A stretch of 64,000 nt of DNA. It comes from Emcibacter sp. Lineage in GTDB: Bacteria; Pseudomonadota; Alphaproteobacteria; Sphingomonadales; Emcibacteraceae. Numbering within the stretch: the first letter of the stretch is position 1; every line of letters starts with the position of its first letter. Below the pieces are notes generated by a model. The model was not told where the DNA came from. It did not search any database and saw only the letters and a program-made list of their open reading frames with translations. Position numbers and translations under genes: made by a program. Below, piece by piece: positions 45,554 to 54,724 of this stretch. Location: NCBI GenBank assembly GCA_021774785.1, contig JAJFIQ010000019.1, positions 248,001 to 312,000 of the forward strand. Direction: 5' to 3'.

Positions 45554-46662
45554 TCACTATCGACCAGAATAGTATTGAGGCCGTTGATTTTTTCAGCGGC
45601 TTTTTTTACGCCCTCATCAATCCTGAACATCATCAGAAGATTGCGCTGCAGCCGGTTATAATTATTATCTGACATGATATAGATAATGGTTTCACCCGCT
45701 TCATTCTGCCTGACGGCAAGGGCTTCCATATTATCCAGATTATAGGGGTAGGCCAGATCGGCGATTACCTCGCCCTTAATTGCTTTGCCGGCTCTTATTG
45801 CCATATGTGAAAGCCGGGTCAGACGGGCGGCCATGCCTTTTGCCAGTGAGAAATGCCGCTCCAACACAAGAATATCTCCACCCGGCAGGGTCGCCATATC
45901 CGTTGGCTTGTAGGAAGGGCTGATTTCATAGCTTAACGCTTCGACTTTACCATGACCAATGAGCCATCCCTGAGCCATTGTCACGCCCCCTTCGGTGACA
46001 GTATTCTCGGAAAAGGCCAGCATGCGGCCGTCGGGCATAGTGGTTAGGGCTTCTATGCCTAAATTCTCGGGCAGGGATATATAGTTTTTCGGTAAGTCGG
46101 AGGCGAAGGTTATTTTTTGGGCACGGGCGGAAAATAACGAGCCATAATCATAAGGACGATTGGCTTGAAAATAACGCAAACTATGGGGGTTTTCAAATGA
46201 CACAACATAGCCTGCGCCGTCAACGGCGGTTACGGCCTCGGCATCCGGAGCCGTGGTTTTTTTCTGTTCAGGTAAATTTTTTAGCGGGGCCATGCGGGCA
46301 TTGGTCATATTTACCAGATGATTATTCTGGTTGTAGACCATGTCGGCTACCAGCCAGTGGCCGTGGTCTGATATTCCTAAAATCTGATGGCCATCTGGGC
46401 TGATTACAAAACTGGAAATACCACCAAATTGTCTTTTGGAACTGGTAACCTTCAAACCACCCATATAATGTAGCTTACCCACATGGGTGAGGCTTGTGTC
46501 TTTGTGGTTAAGGGGGATATGGGATGTTGTCAGGGGAATAGCATGTTTATCATGTCCCCGGTTCTGCGGGACAGAATCAGCATGGGCCATTGGCATTATA
46601 TAACAGGCTGTAATAGCCATAATTCCATAAAAATTTATCGATTTTTTATTCGGAATAATCAT
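45550..46662 (-). CDS. Esterase-like activity of phytase family protein
   Basis: A 370-residue protein with a signal peptide (residues 1-28, ending MAHA) and a six-bladed-propeller-like phytase-like domain (PF13449 type). Recognisable segments are [57 protein letters not shown] and [20 protein letters not shown]. Periplasmic or extracellular, with predicted phosphoesterase activity. In alphaproteobacteria this family is often encoded beside rpmB and cobT, as here. Confidence 0.85.
   Translation of the reverse strand: MIIPNKKSINFYGIMAITACYIMPMAHADSVPQNRGHDKHAIPLTTSHIPLNHKDTSLTHVGKLHYMGGLKVTSSKRQFGGISSFVISPDGHQILGISDHGHWLVADMVYNQNNHLVNMTNARMAPLKNLPEQKKTTAPDAEAVTAVDGAGYVVSFENPHSLRYFQANRPYDYGSLFSARAQKITFASDLPKNYISLPENLGIEALTTMPDGRMLAFSENTVTEGGVTMAQGWLIGHGKVEALSYEISPSYKPTDMATLPGGDILVLERHFSLAKGMAARLTRLSHMAIRAGKAIKGEVIADLAYPYNLDNMEALAVRQNEAGETIIYIMSDNNYNRLQRNLLMMFRIDEGVKKAAEKINGLNTILVDSD
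45580..45607 (+). terminator. rpmB terminator inside the convergent gene
   Basis: GCCGTTGA-TTTTT-TCAGCGGC (8 bp with one G-T pair) followed by seven T residues begins 27 bases after the rpmB stop. It is entirely within the coding end of the minus-strand phytase-like gene, where it encodes a Lys/Ala-rich stretch. Confidence 0.75.
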
Positions 46663-46727
46663 ATTTTACTATTTTATTCATCCTCTTAACCTAAAATTGC
46701 ACTCAACCCCTAATAAGCAGTTATTCA

Positions 46728-46748
46728 TAAGAATATGTTAAGAATATG
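46728..46748. repeat. Direct repeat TAAGAATATG x2 upstream of TetR gene
   Basis: TAAGAATATG occurs at 46728-46737 and 46739-46748, an 11-base period, in the region between the divergent phytase-like and TetR genes. It is a candidate binding site for TetR autoregulation. Confidence 0.35.
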
Positions 46749-46803
46749 ATGAAACTATAGAAGTTAATTAATCAGGCAGGCAGTTTTATAAGAAGAAAAA
46801 GAA

Positions 46804-47418
46804 GTGTTAGCAGAAAAAACGGATGACCTAGAAGCCGCAGGTCGTGAAGGTTCCGACAAGCGCGTGGTGAAAGAGCAGAAATATATTCTGGTGCAGGTGG
46901 CTCTGCGTCTTTTTCATGAACAGGGTTATGGTAAAGTAAAATTTATCGACATAGCTAAATCATCCGGCATTTCGAATAAGGAAGCGCAAAGCTATTTTTC
47001 TTCTAAAGAGGAAATTTGCCATTTGGTTATTGATAAACATCTTGATAACCAAACCGCGCAATTTGAAGAGATAAATGAAAACAGCAATCCCCGTCAGAGA
47101 TTAAGCCTTTATCTGGACACGCTAGTGGAAAATTCCGATAGTTTAATTACCTACGGCTGTCCAATGACGGATTTATATTTTGATATGAAGCGGGAAGACA
47201 AACCGCTTGCCGACCACGCCGCTGAAATTCTGAAACAAAGACTGGATTGGATCAGAGAGCAATTTGTCCTGATCACACGGGTGGAAAATATTATGGACTT
47301 ACATGAGCGTCTGGACAGTGCTATTCATGGTATTAGTATTCTTGCACAGGTTACGGGGAGTAAGCAGTTGATCAAACATCAGGTCAATCAGCTAAAATCC
47401 TGGATACGCTCCATGTAA
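46804..47418 (+). CDS. TetR-family transcriptional regulator
   Basis: A 204-residue repressor-type protein with an N-terminal helix-turn-helix (ALRLFHEQGYGKVKFIDIAK, then SSGISNKEAQSYFSSKEEIC) and an all-helical ligand domain with a YGCPMTDLYFDM segment. The first 20 residues are an acidic, poorly conserved extension. The GTG start in the ORF track has no strong ribosome site, so the true start is uncertain. Targets unknown; the direct repeat upstream may be its own operator. Confidence 0.82.
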   Translation: MLAEKTDDLEAAGREGSDKRVVKEQKYILVQVALRLFHEQGYGKVKFIDIAKSSGISNKEAQSYFSSKEEICHLVIDKHLDNQTAQFEEINENSNPRQRLSLYLDTLVENSDSLITYGCPMTDLYFDMKREDKPLADHAAEILKQRLDWIREQFVLITRVENIMDLHERLDSAIHGISILAQVTGSKQLIKHQVNQLKSWIRSM

Positions 47419-47420
47419 TT

Positions 47421-49274
47421 TTAGTTCAGGCACCTTTTCCTGGATTTTTCATCAAACAGGTCTGAAAGCTGTTCAGTGATGGCACCGCCCAACTGCTCAG
47501 CATCCATAACCGTTATGGCATTTTGATAATAACGGGTTACGTCATGGCCGATACCGATGGCCAGTAATTCCACGGGCGAGCGTTTTTCGATCCATCCAAT
47601 CATATCCCGTAGGTGATCTTCCAGATAGTTTGCACTGTTGGTGGACAGGGTGCTGTCATCCACCGGCGCACCGTCAGAGATCACCATCAGAATACGACGC
47701 TCTTCTGTCCGGCTCATAAGGCGGCTATGGGCCCATAGAAGGGATTCGCCGTCAATATTTTCCTTCAACAGACCTTCGCGTAGCATAAGCCCCAGATTAT
47801 TCCGTGTCCGCCGCCATGGGCTGTCGGCGGTTTTATAGACGATATGACGCAGGTCATTGAGCCGGCCCGGTTTTGTGGGTTTGCTATTTTCAAGCCATTT
47901 CAGACGGCTTTTGCCCCCTTTCCATGCTTTGGTGGTAAAACCTAATATTTCTACCTTAACCCCGCAACGTTCCAGAGTTCGCGCCAGAATATCGGCACAC
48001 ATGGCGGCAATAGTTATGGGGCGCCCGCGCATGGAACCAGAATTATCGATCAGTAGCGTGACTACCGTATCCTTGAATTCAATTTCATTTTCAACTTTGA
48101 AAGACAGGGCATGTAACGGGTTAGTCACCACGCGGGTCAGGCGGGCAGTATCCAGAATCCCTTCTTCCAGATCAAAGTCCCAAGATCGTCTTTGCTGCGC
48201 CATAAGCATCCTTTGAAGCCGATTGGCAAGCTTGGAGATTACCCCATGCAGGCCGCTGAGCTGTTGGTCCAGATTGCGGCGCAGAAAGGAAAGTTCCTCG
48301 GCATCACATAGTTCTTCTGCTGCGATAATTTCGTCAAATTCAGTGCTGTAAACGGAATAGCGTGGCCCCTGGGCATGATCTGTGGTCAGGTCGTTGGGGT
48401 TGAACATGGCCTTTGCCATAGCTTCTTCCGCCATCATGTCATCGATCATTTCCTCTGACAGTTCCGCGCTCATGTCGCTGGCTTCAGATGAGCCTTCACT
48501 GCTGTCAGCCTCTTCTTCACCTTCTTCCTGGGTATCGCTGTCGTCGCCGTCACCTTCTTGTTCACCGTCATCATCTTCCATATCCTGATCATCAGGATTG
48601 TCATCTGAATTTGGTGATTTGTTTTTATCTTCTCCTTCAAAATCTTCGGCCAGATCAAGGTCGGCTATGATTTTCCGGCTGAGAAGGCTGAAGGCTTCCT
48701 GATCACCCATATTATCAATGAGTTCATCAAGATGAAGGGCGGCCTTGGATTCAATCTGAGTACGGAATTGGTTGACGATTTCATTTGTCACTTCCGGCGG
48801 GTGGGCGTGGGTCAAGCGCTCGCGAACCAGTAGCCTTAGGATGTCACCATAAGGAACTTCATCTGCATTGGCAGACAGGCTAAGGCGGCTTTTGGTGTAA
48901 TGATCATCAAGTGTTGCCGCTAAATTTTGGGCAACGCCGGGCATTTTAGTGGCACCAATGGCTTCCACGCGAGCCTGCTCCATGGATTCGTATACAGTCT
49001 GTGCCATAGGGTTATCGGGCGCATATTTAGCGTGCAACGCCTGATTATGATAGCGCAGCCTAAGGGCATAGGCATCAGCGGCACCGCGCACCTTGGTAAC
49101 TTCAGTCATGGGCATGTCAATGGACAACATGGGCAGGCGGCCCTCTGTGCCGGAAATGTCAATATTCTCGGCCCCAAAACTAACCTCCAACTCAGGTTTT
49201 TCAGAGATGGCGCGCACCGTGGATGACACGGCATGTTTGAACTGATCCAGTTTATGGGTGGCTTTTTTGAACAT
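47421..49274 (-). CDS. cobT: Aerobic cobaltochelatase subunit CobT
   Basis: A 617-residue subunit of the CobNST chelatase that inserts cobalt into hydrogenobyrinate a,c-diamide. It has an N-terminal domain, a long Asp/Glu-rich linker (about residues 215-295, with many consecutive acidic residues) and a C-terminal von Willebrand A domain with MIDAS motif [12 protein letters not shown] near residue 410. It starts two bases after cobS ends. CobN is not in the window. Confidence 0.95.
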   Translation of the reverse strand: MFKKATHKLDQFKHAVSSTVRAISEKPELEVSFGAENIDISGTEGRLPMLSIDMPMTEVTKVRGAADAYALRLRYHNQALHAKYAPDNPMAQTVYESMEQARVEAIGATKMPGVAQNLAATLDDHYTKSRLSLSANADEVPYGDILRLLVRERLTHAHPPEVTNEIVNQFRTQIESKAALHLDELIDNMGDQEAFSLLSRKIIADLDLAEDFEGEDKNKSPNSDDNPDDQDMEDDDGEQEGDGDDSDTQEEGEEEADSSEGSSEASDMSAELSEEMIDDMMAEEAMAKAMFNPNDLTTDHAQGPRYSVYSTEFDEIIAAEELCDAEELSFLRRNLDQQLSGLHGVISKLANRLQRMLMAQQRRSWDFDLEEGILDTARLTRVVTNPLHALSFKVENEIEFKDTVVTLLIDNSGSMRGRPITIAAMCADILARTLERCGVKVEILGFTTKAWKGGKSRLKWLENSKPTKPGRLNDLRHIVYKTADSPWRRTRNNLGLMLREGLLKENIDGESLLWAHSRLMSRTEERRILMVISDGAPVDDSTLSTNSANYLEDHLRDMIGWIEKRSPVELLAIGIGHDVTRYYQNAITVMDAEQLGGAITEQLSDLFDEKSRKRCLN

Positions 49275-49276
49275 TA

Positions 49277-50287
49277 CTATTCAGGCTGAACCACAGGTGT
49301 AATTGCGGATTCCGGTAATTCTGTCCCAAAACAACGCTGATAATATTCCGCAACGACGGGGCGCTCCAATTCATCACATTTATTGAGAAAAGTGAGGCGG
49401 AAAGCAAAGGCTATATCCTTGAATATTTCCATATTTTCTGCCCATGTAAGCACTGTGCGCGGTGACATAACCGTTGAAATATCGCCGTTGATAAAACCGC
49501 TACGGCTCAGGTCAGCAACTTGTACCATCTGTTTGATCAGCTGCTTGCCTTTTTTGTCCTGAAGTGTCGGCAATTTGGCAAGGACGATATTTTCCTCAAC
49601 TTCATGGGGCAGGTAGTTGAGGGTGCTGACAATATTCCAGCGATCCATCTGGCCCTGATTGATCTGTTGGGTGCCGTGATAAAGACCGGACGTATCGCCA
49701 AGACCAATAGTATTGGTGGTGGAGAACAGCCGGAATGACGGGTGAGGGTGGATGACTTTATTCTGATCCAGAAGGGTCATTTTTCCGGCCACCTCAAGTA
49801 CCCGCTGAATGACAAACATCACATCGGGTCGTCCCGCATCATATTCATCGAACACAAGCGCTGTGGGGCTTTGCAGTGCCCATGGCAGGATACCTTCCTG
49901 AAATTCGGTGACCTGTACGCCGTCTTTTAAGACAATGGCATCTTTGCCCACAAGATCGATACGGCTGATATGGCTGTCCAGGTTTACCCGCACACAAGGC
50001 CAGTTGAGACGGGCCGCAACCTGTTCAATATGGGTGGATTTTCCGGTACCGTGATAGCCCTGTATCATTACTCGTCGGTTAAAGGCAAAGCCTGCCAGAA
50101 TAGCCAATGTGGTATCATGGTCAAAGATATATGAATTGTCTATTTCGGGCACATGATCATTGGTCTCGGCAAAGCCGGGAACTTCGATATCGCTGTCAAT
50201 GCCGAAAATCTGGCGCACGTTCATTTTAATATCTGGAATGCCGTCTTTTGGCGTTGTGGTGTGTGTGGCGGTCATTTGGTTGTCCAT
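49277..50287 (-). CDS. cobS: Aerobic cobaltochelatase subunit CobS
   Basis: A 336-residue AAA+ ATPase. It has Walker [19 protein letters not shown] (about residue 80), Walker [18 protein letters not shown], and the sensor region [16 protein letters not shown]. The N-terminal [15 protein letters not shown] is the typical CobS opening. It forms the ATP-driven motor with CobT. Divergent from bolA with about 70 bases between the starts. Confidence 0.96.
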   Translation of the reverse strand: MDNQMTATHTTTPKDGIPDIKMNVRQIFGIDSDIEVPGFAETNDHVPEIDNSYIFDHDTTLAILAGFAFNRRVMIQGYHGTGKSTHIEQVAARLNWPCVRVNLDSHISRIDLVGKDAIVLKDGVQVTEFQEGILPWALQSPTALVFDEYDAGRPDVMFVIQRVLEVAGKMTLLDQNKVIHPHPSFRLFSTTNTIGLGDTSGLYHGTQQINQGQMDRWNIVSTLNYLPHEVEENIVLAKLPTLQDKKGKQLIKQMVQVADLSRSGFINGDISTVMSPRTVLTWAENMEIFKDIAFAFRLTFLNKCDELERPVVAEYYQRCFGTELPESAITPVVQPE

Positions 50288-50360
50288 TTTTAACTAATAT
50301 GCTTCCATTATGTGGTTCATTGTGGCAGTTTCGTCAAGTCTTAAAGAATGGAATTTATAT

Positions 50361-50627
50361 ATGAGCGTTGCTGAAACCATAGAACAAAAATTACGAGATG
50401 GGTTGAAAATCACCTCTATAGAGGTGGTTGACGAGTCCTATAAACACGCGGGGCATGCAGGTGCACGCGAAGGCGGGGAAAGTCATTTCCAGCTAGCCAT
50501 CGTCTCGCCTGATTTCACGGGCAAAAACCGGGTGGCCCGTCAGCGGGATATTTACCGCATATTGAAAGCTGAAATGGCCGGACCCATTCACGCCCTGTCC
50601 ATTGATGCCAGATCACCTGAGGATTGA
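50361..50627 (+). CDS. bolA: BolA family protein
   Basis: An 88-residue BolA-like protein with the class II KH-like fold. It has IEQKLRDGLKITSIEVVDES, the conserved YKHAGHAGAREGGESHFQLA and the helix RVARQRDIYRILKAEM, ending in a short acidic tail. It works with monothiol glutaredoxins in iron-sulfur handling or as a DNA-binding regulator. ATG 50361 is chosen because it matches the family start; the 17-codon extension in the ORF track is unsupported. The next gene begins 5 bases after its stop. Confidence 0.92.
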   Translation: MSVAETIEQKLRDGLKITSIEVVDESYKHAGHAGAREGGESHFQLAIVSPDFTGKNRVARQRDIYRILKAEMAGPIHALSIDARSPED

Positions 50628-50631
50628 AAGT

Positions 50632-51273
50632 ATGCTAAAAGTAAAAATCATTCCTGTAACCCCTTTTCAGCAAAATTGCACCCTTGTTTGGTGTGATGAG
50701 ACAATGAAAGGCGCGGTCATTGATGCGGGCGGCGATGTGGATGTCATTGTGGACGCCATTAAGCAACGTGGTGTTGATGTGGAAAAAATCTTGATCACCC
50801 ACGGTCATCTGGACCATGCGGGCGGTGCGGCAGAATTGTCAGAAAAACTTGAAATTCCCATTATCGGACCGCAAAAGGAAGATAAATTCTGGATTGATCA
50901 GATTCCGGAAAACTGTCGTAATTATGGTCTGCCGGAGGGACGGTCATTCGACCCCGACCAATGGCTGGAAGGTGGCGATACAGTATCATTTGGCAACATC
51001 ACCATGGATGTCTATTTCTGTCCCGGACATACGCCGGGTCATGTGATTTTCCATGAGAAGAATGTGGGTTATGCCTTTGTTGGCGATGTGCTGTTTCAGG
51101 GTTCTATTGGCCGCACTGATTTCCCGCGTGGTGATCTTGATACCCTGCTCAATTCTATCCGCACTCAGCTCTGGCCTTTGGGCGATGATACCAAATTCAT
51201 ATCGGGTCATGGGGCGATATCAACGTTTGGGGCGGAGAGGGCGACTAATCCGTTTGTGCGGGATGGGGTATAG
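50632..51273 (+). CDS. MBL-fold metallo-hydrolase (glyoxalase II-like)
   Basis: A 213-residue metallo-beta-lactamase-fold hydrolase. It has the binuclear zinc motif THGHLDHAGG (residues 58-67), PGHTPGHVIF, FVGDVLFQGSIGRTDFP and GHGAISTFGAERATNPF. It belongs to the YcbL-like glyoxalase II group that cleaves thioesters such as S-lactoylglutathione. ATG 50632 with GAGGATTG upstream is preferred to the ORF-track start inside bolA. Co-transcription with bolA is likely. Confidence 0.88.
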   Translation: MLKVKIIPVTPFQQNCTLVWCDETMKGAVIDAGGDVDVIVDAIKQRGVDVEKILITHGHLDHAGGAAELSEKLEIPIIGPQKEDKFWIDQIPENCRNYGLPEGRSFDPDQWLEGGDTVSFGNITMDVYFCPGHTPGHVIFHEKNVGYAFVGDVLFQGSIGRTDFPRGDLDTLLNSIRTQLWPLGDDTKFISGHGAISTFGAERATNPFVRDGV

Positions 51274-51293
51274 AGGTCGGATATAATCCTATC

Positions 51294-51323
51294 CGTCATT
51301 CCGGCCCCCGAGCCGGAATGACG
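51294..51323. repeat. REP-like 12-bp perfect palindrome
   Basis: CGTCATTCCGGC-CCCCGA-GCCGGAATGACG is a perfect 12-bp inverted repeat between the convergent MBL and LysR genes. The GTCATTCC core is shared with the element at 38718. Strong enough to act as a bidirectional terminator or mRNA end, though no T tail is present. Confidence 0.7.
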
Positions 51324-51340
51324 AAGGCTTTTAACTACTA

Positions 51341-52237
51341 TCACACTCTAACCTGCTCATAAGCCATATCCGGCAAGCTGCTTTTGGTCAGGGTGACAAA
51401 CCGTTCCAGAAGCTCTGATTTTTCGCCACTCAAGTGATGTTCACTGAATACAAAGCCTATTTCGCGTTCAATATCATAGCCATCCATGCGCAGGCGGGTG
51501 ACGCCTTCGGCGCGGTAATGGTCGGGCATGGTGGTAAAGCCCACCCCCGCCGCCACCATAGCCAAAGCCCGCTCGTCCTGCGCGGTGCGGTAAACCAGAC
51601 GGGGGCGCACATTGCGGTCGGTGAAGAAACGGCTAGTTTCGCTTAAGACCTCACAACGGCTACGGACGATGGTTGGCTCGTTGGCAAGCGCACTGGGGTT
51701 GATGGATTTGGCATTTGCCAGCGGGTGATGGTTAGCGATGGCTAGCGAATAGGATTCTTTATAAAGCGAGATTGTTTTGTTTTTTGTGCCGGGCCGCAGA
51801 ACGGTTAGGGCCAGATCAATTCGGCCCTCATCCATGCGGTTGAGGATTTCCTGTTCAGTCCCTTCAAATAATTCTGTAATCAATCCGGCTTCTTCCCGAT
51901 AAAAATGCTGTAAAATCTGTTGAACCGACTGGGACGGTATGGTCATCAGGATGCCCAGTCTGAGTAGTTTTGGCGTATCTTCCGTTTTCATGGCGGCTTC
52001 GGCCAGATTGAGCTGATGCAACACAGCCTTGGCCCGTTCGACAAAACGTGTGCCATTTTCGGTCAGAAATACTCGCTTGGCAGAGCGGTCAAAAAGCCGG
52101 GTTCCCAGATTTGTCTCCAGCTTCTTGATGCCAGCGGACAGGGTCGGTTGGGTCACATAAACCCGCTCGGCGGCCTTGGTAAAGCTTCCGGTTTCCACCA
52201 CCGCCAGAAAATATTTCAACTGGTAATTTTCAATCAT
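51341..52237 (-). CDS. LysR-family transcriptional regulator
   Basis: A 298-residue LysR regulator with the N-terminal helix-turn-helix MIENYQLKYFLAVVETGSFT and AAERVYVTQPTLSAGIKKLE, then a periplasmic-binding-protein-like effector domain (residues 90-290). The true start is ATG 52237, which overlaps the synthase stop by four bases (ATGA) and follows AGAAGAA; the ORF track adds seven codons. It is unusual for a LysR gene to be translated as the second gene after its likely partner. Effector unknown. Confidence 0.88.
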   Translation of the reverse strand: MIENYQLKYFLAVVETGSFTKAAERVYVTQPTLSAGIKKLETNLGTRLFDRSAKRVFLTENGTRFVERAKAVLHQLNLAEAAMKTEDTPKLLRLGILMTIPSQSVQQILQHFYREEAGLITELFEGTEQEILNRMDEGRIDLALTVLRPGTKNKTISLYKESYSLAIANHHPLANAKSINPSALANEPTIVRSRCEVLSETSRFFTDRNVRPRLVYRTAQDERALAMVAAGVGFTTMPDHYRAEGVTRLRMDGYDIEREIGFVFSEHHLSGEKSELLERFVTLTKSSLPDMAYEQVRV

Positions 52238-53289
52238 GATTCTTCTATCTGATCCCATCGAAGAGGGGTGCCGTAACTGATATCCTGTTTGGCTTTTTTC
52301 CCGATCACGTCATCATAATATTTTGGCTTCAGGCCCAGACCCGGACGGATGGAACGGATATTATCCGCACTTAAAAGTTCGCCTTTTTTAATGTCGGCCA
52401 CCACATAGAGGCTACGGCGAAAACGTTGGTTTTCAATCTCGCTTTTTTTCAGATCATAGTTGGCCTGCCCCAAGGCCGAATGGGCCATGCGGCAGTTTTT
52501 AACGAGGTCGGAAAACTCTTGTGGCTCCAAGGAGAAATCGCTGTCCACGCCACCTTCTGCCCGGCTCAGGGTGATATGCTTTTCAATGATGCTTGCCCCC
52601 AGCGCGGTTGCGGCTACGGGTACCGAAATCCCGTGACTATGATCAGAAAGTCCGACCAGAACATCAAATTCTTGGGCAATATCGCACATGGTGTTGAGGT
52701 TGGCCTCTGCGGGGTCACTGGGATAACCACTGACACAATGAAGAATGACAAGATTTTGATTATTGCATTCTTTAACAGCTTCGATGGCTTCGCTGATCTC
52801 TTCCTTGGTGGCAATGCCTGTTGACATGATGAGCGGCTTGCCTGTCTCGGCGGCGTATCGCACGAGCGGCAGGTCAATAATTTCAAAGGAGGCGATTTTA
52901 TAGGCTGGCGCGTTCAGGTCTTCCAGAAAATCAATGGCCGTTTTATCAAAGGGCGAGCTGAAGATTGCAATATCTTTTTTGGCAGCATGGTCAAACAGCG
53001 CCTTGTGCCAGTCCCACGGCGTATGGGCTTCTTCATACAGTTCATACAGATTGCGGCCTTGCCACAGGCCTTCCCTGATCAGAAATTCATCACCGTCATG
53101 GTCGATAGTAATGGTATCGGCGGTATAGGTTTGAAGCTTGACAGCATGAACCCCGGCCCGCTGTGCGGCATCAATTATTTTGAACGCGCGGCTTATGTCC
53201 TGATTGTGATTGCCGGACATTTCCGCGATGATATAGGGCGGTTGCCCATGCCCAAACGCATGTTTTCCGATCTGAATGTTTTTATTCAC
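52234..53289 (-). CDS. N-acetylneuraminate/pseudaminic acid synthase family protein
   Basis: A 351-residue NeuB/PseI-type aldolase that condenses phosphoenolpyruvate with an N-acetylated hexose to make a nine-carbon acid. It has the N-terminal TIM-barrel motif YIIAEMSGNHNQDISRA, the Mn/PEP sites in KLQTYTADT and SSPFDKTAIDFLE, GLSDHSHGI, and a C-terminal SAF antifreeze-like domain (SLYVVADIKKGELLSADNIR). The sequence is closer to PseI than to NeuB by eye. No other sialic/pseudaminic pathway genes are in the window. Confidence 0.85.
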   Translation of the reverse strand: MNKNIQIGKHAFGHGQPPYIIAEMSGNHNQDISRAFKIIDAAQRAGVHAVKLQTYTADTITIDHDGDEFLIREGLWQGRNLYELYEEAHTPWDWHKALFDHAAKKDIAIFSSPFDKTAIDFLEDLNAPAYKIASFEIIDLPLVRYAAETGKPLIMSTGIATKEEISEAIEAVKECNNQNLVILHCVSGYPSDPAEANLNTMCDIAQEFDVLVGLSDHSHGISVPVAATALGASIIEKHITLSRAEGGVDSDFSLEPQEFSDLVKNCRMAHSALGQANYDLKKSEIENQRFRRSLYVVADIKKGELLSADNIRSIRPGLGLKPKYYDDVIGKKAKQDISYGTPLRWDQIEES

Positions 53290-53405
53290 AACAATAGCAT
53301 CCTGTTATTTATGGTAATTATAGGGGAATAATATTATCTGTAAACATCTGTAGAATAATGATAAAGTTCGACCATCGAGAAAATAGTGAGACGGAACCTA
53401 TAAAT

Positions 53406-54722
53406 ATGACAAAACTGGCACTGCTGGGCGGCGACCCCGTCAGAACAAAATTATTTCCGGCTCATAATTTTATTGGTGATGCGGAAAAGAAGAAAGTCAT
53501 GGAGATCATGGATAGTGGTGTATTGTCCCGCTTCCTTGGCGTGTGGCACGATGATTTTTACGGTGGCGATGAAGTACGTGCTTTCGAACGGGAGTGGGCG
53601 GACAGTTATCGGGCAAAGCATGGTGTTTCCGTCAATAGCTGCACCAGTGGCCTATATGCTGCCGTGGGAGCAGCGGGTGTCGGCCCCGGTGATGAGGTCA
53701 TCGTCTCCCCCTATACCATGGTGGCGTCTGTGACGGCTGCGGTGGCTTTCAATGCTGTGCCGGTCTTCGCGGATATTGATCCGCAGAATTTTTGTCTCAG
53801 CCCCGAGAGTATCCGCGAGAGGATCACGGAACGTACCAAGGCGATCATCGTGGTTCATCTGTTTGGGCATCCGGCAGATATGGACGCGATCATGGAAATT
53901 GCCACACAACATAATATTACGGTAATTGAGGATTGCGCACAGGCACCCAATGCGACTTACAAAGGCCGCCCGGTGGGAACTTTAGGTCATATGGGTGTCT
54001 TTTCCCTTAATTACCATAAACATATTCATTCGGGTGAGGGCGGTATTGTGCTGACCAATGATGAGAGATTGGCGGACCGGGTCGCCATGATCAGGAATCA
54101 CGCTGAAGCTGTCGTCACCGGACGGGAAATTGACAGCCTTGTTAATATGGTCGGGTTTAATTTTCGTATGGGCGAGCTGGAAGCCGGAATAGGGCGCATG
54201 CAGCATGCTAAAAGCCAGTCACTGGTAGATCAGCGCAGGTATAATCTGGAGTATTTTAACCGGAATTTGCCAGAGATTGAAGGCCTTACTATTTCTCCGG
54301 TCGCTGATGATGTTGAGCATTCCTATTATGCGGCGGTATTGAATTATGAAGCACAGGTGGCGGGAATATCCAGAGATACCCTGATTAAGGCCCTGCATGC
54401 AGAACTGCCGGAAACGGAAATGAGAAAAGGACACGGGCCTTTGATTGGTGGTGGCTATGTCAAACCCATATACCTCTATCCCATGTTTCAGGAACAGACA
54501 GCGTTTGGTAATTTGGGGTGTCCTTTTAAATGTCCTCATTATAAGGGCGAGCTCAATTATTCAGCCGGAATTTGTCCAGAGGTGGAGCATGCCCATGCCA
54601 CCATCATCACCCATGAATATATGCAGCCGTCATTAGAGAAAAGCGATCTCGACGATGTGCTGTCCGCCTTTGCTAAAGTCGCAGATAACATGGATGATCT
54701 CAGGGCTTTTGAAAAGGAATAA
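53406..54722 (+). CDS. DegT/DnrJ/EryC1/StrS-type aminotransferase
   Basis: A 438-residue PLP enzyme of the sugar/AHBA aminotransferase family. It opens MTKLALLGGDPVRTKLFPA. The cofactor motif is VIEDCAQAPNATYKGRPVGT and the PLP lysine lies in FSLNYHKHIHSGEGG near residue 205. Such enzymes transaminate nucleotide-linked keto-sugars. The start at 53406 follows GGAACC and matches the family; the ORF-track start adds 16 codons. It is divergent from the synthase gene, so a shared surface-sugar route is plausible. Confidence 0.86.
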   Translation: MTKLALLGGDPVRTKLFPAHNFIGDAEKKKVMEIMDSGVLSRFLGVWHDDFYGGDEVRAFEREWADSYRAKHGVSVNSCTSGLYAAVGAAGVGPGDEVIVSPYTMVASVTAAVAFNAVPVFADIDPQNFCLSPESIRERITERTKAIIVVHLFGHPADMDAIMEIATQHNITVIEDCAQAPNATYKGRPVGTLGHMGVFSLNYHKHIHSGEGGIVLTNDERLADRVAMIRNHAEAVVTGREIDSLVNMVGFNFRMGELEAGIGRMQHAKSQSLVDQRRYNLEYFNRNLPEIEGLTISPVADDVEHSYYAAVLNYEAQVAGISRDTLIKALHAELPETEMRKGHGPLIGGGYVKPIYLYPMFQEQTAFGNLGCPFKCPHYKGELNYSAGICPEVEHAHATIITHEYMQPSLEKSDLDDVLSAFAKVADNMDDLRAFEKE

Positions 54723-54724
54723 GC

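Noticed and set aside
48382-48670. Ser/Pro-rich plus-strand ORFs across cobT
   Set aside because: They are antisense to the acidic linker of CobT, whose Asp/Glu codons give Ser/Leu-rich shadows.
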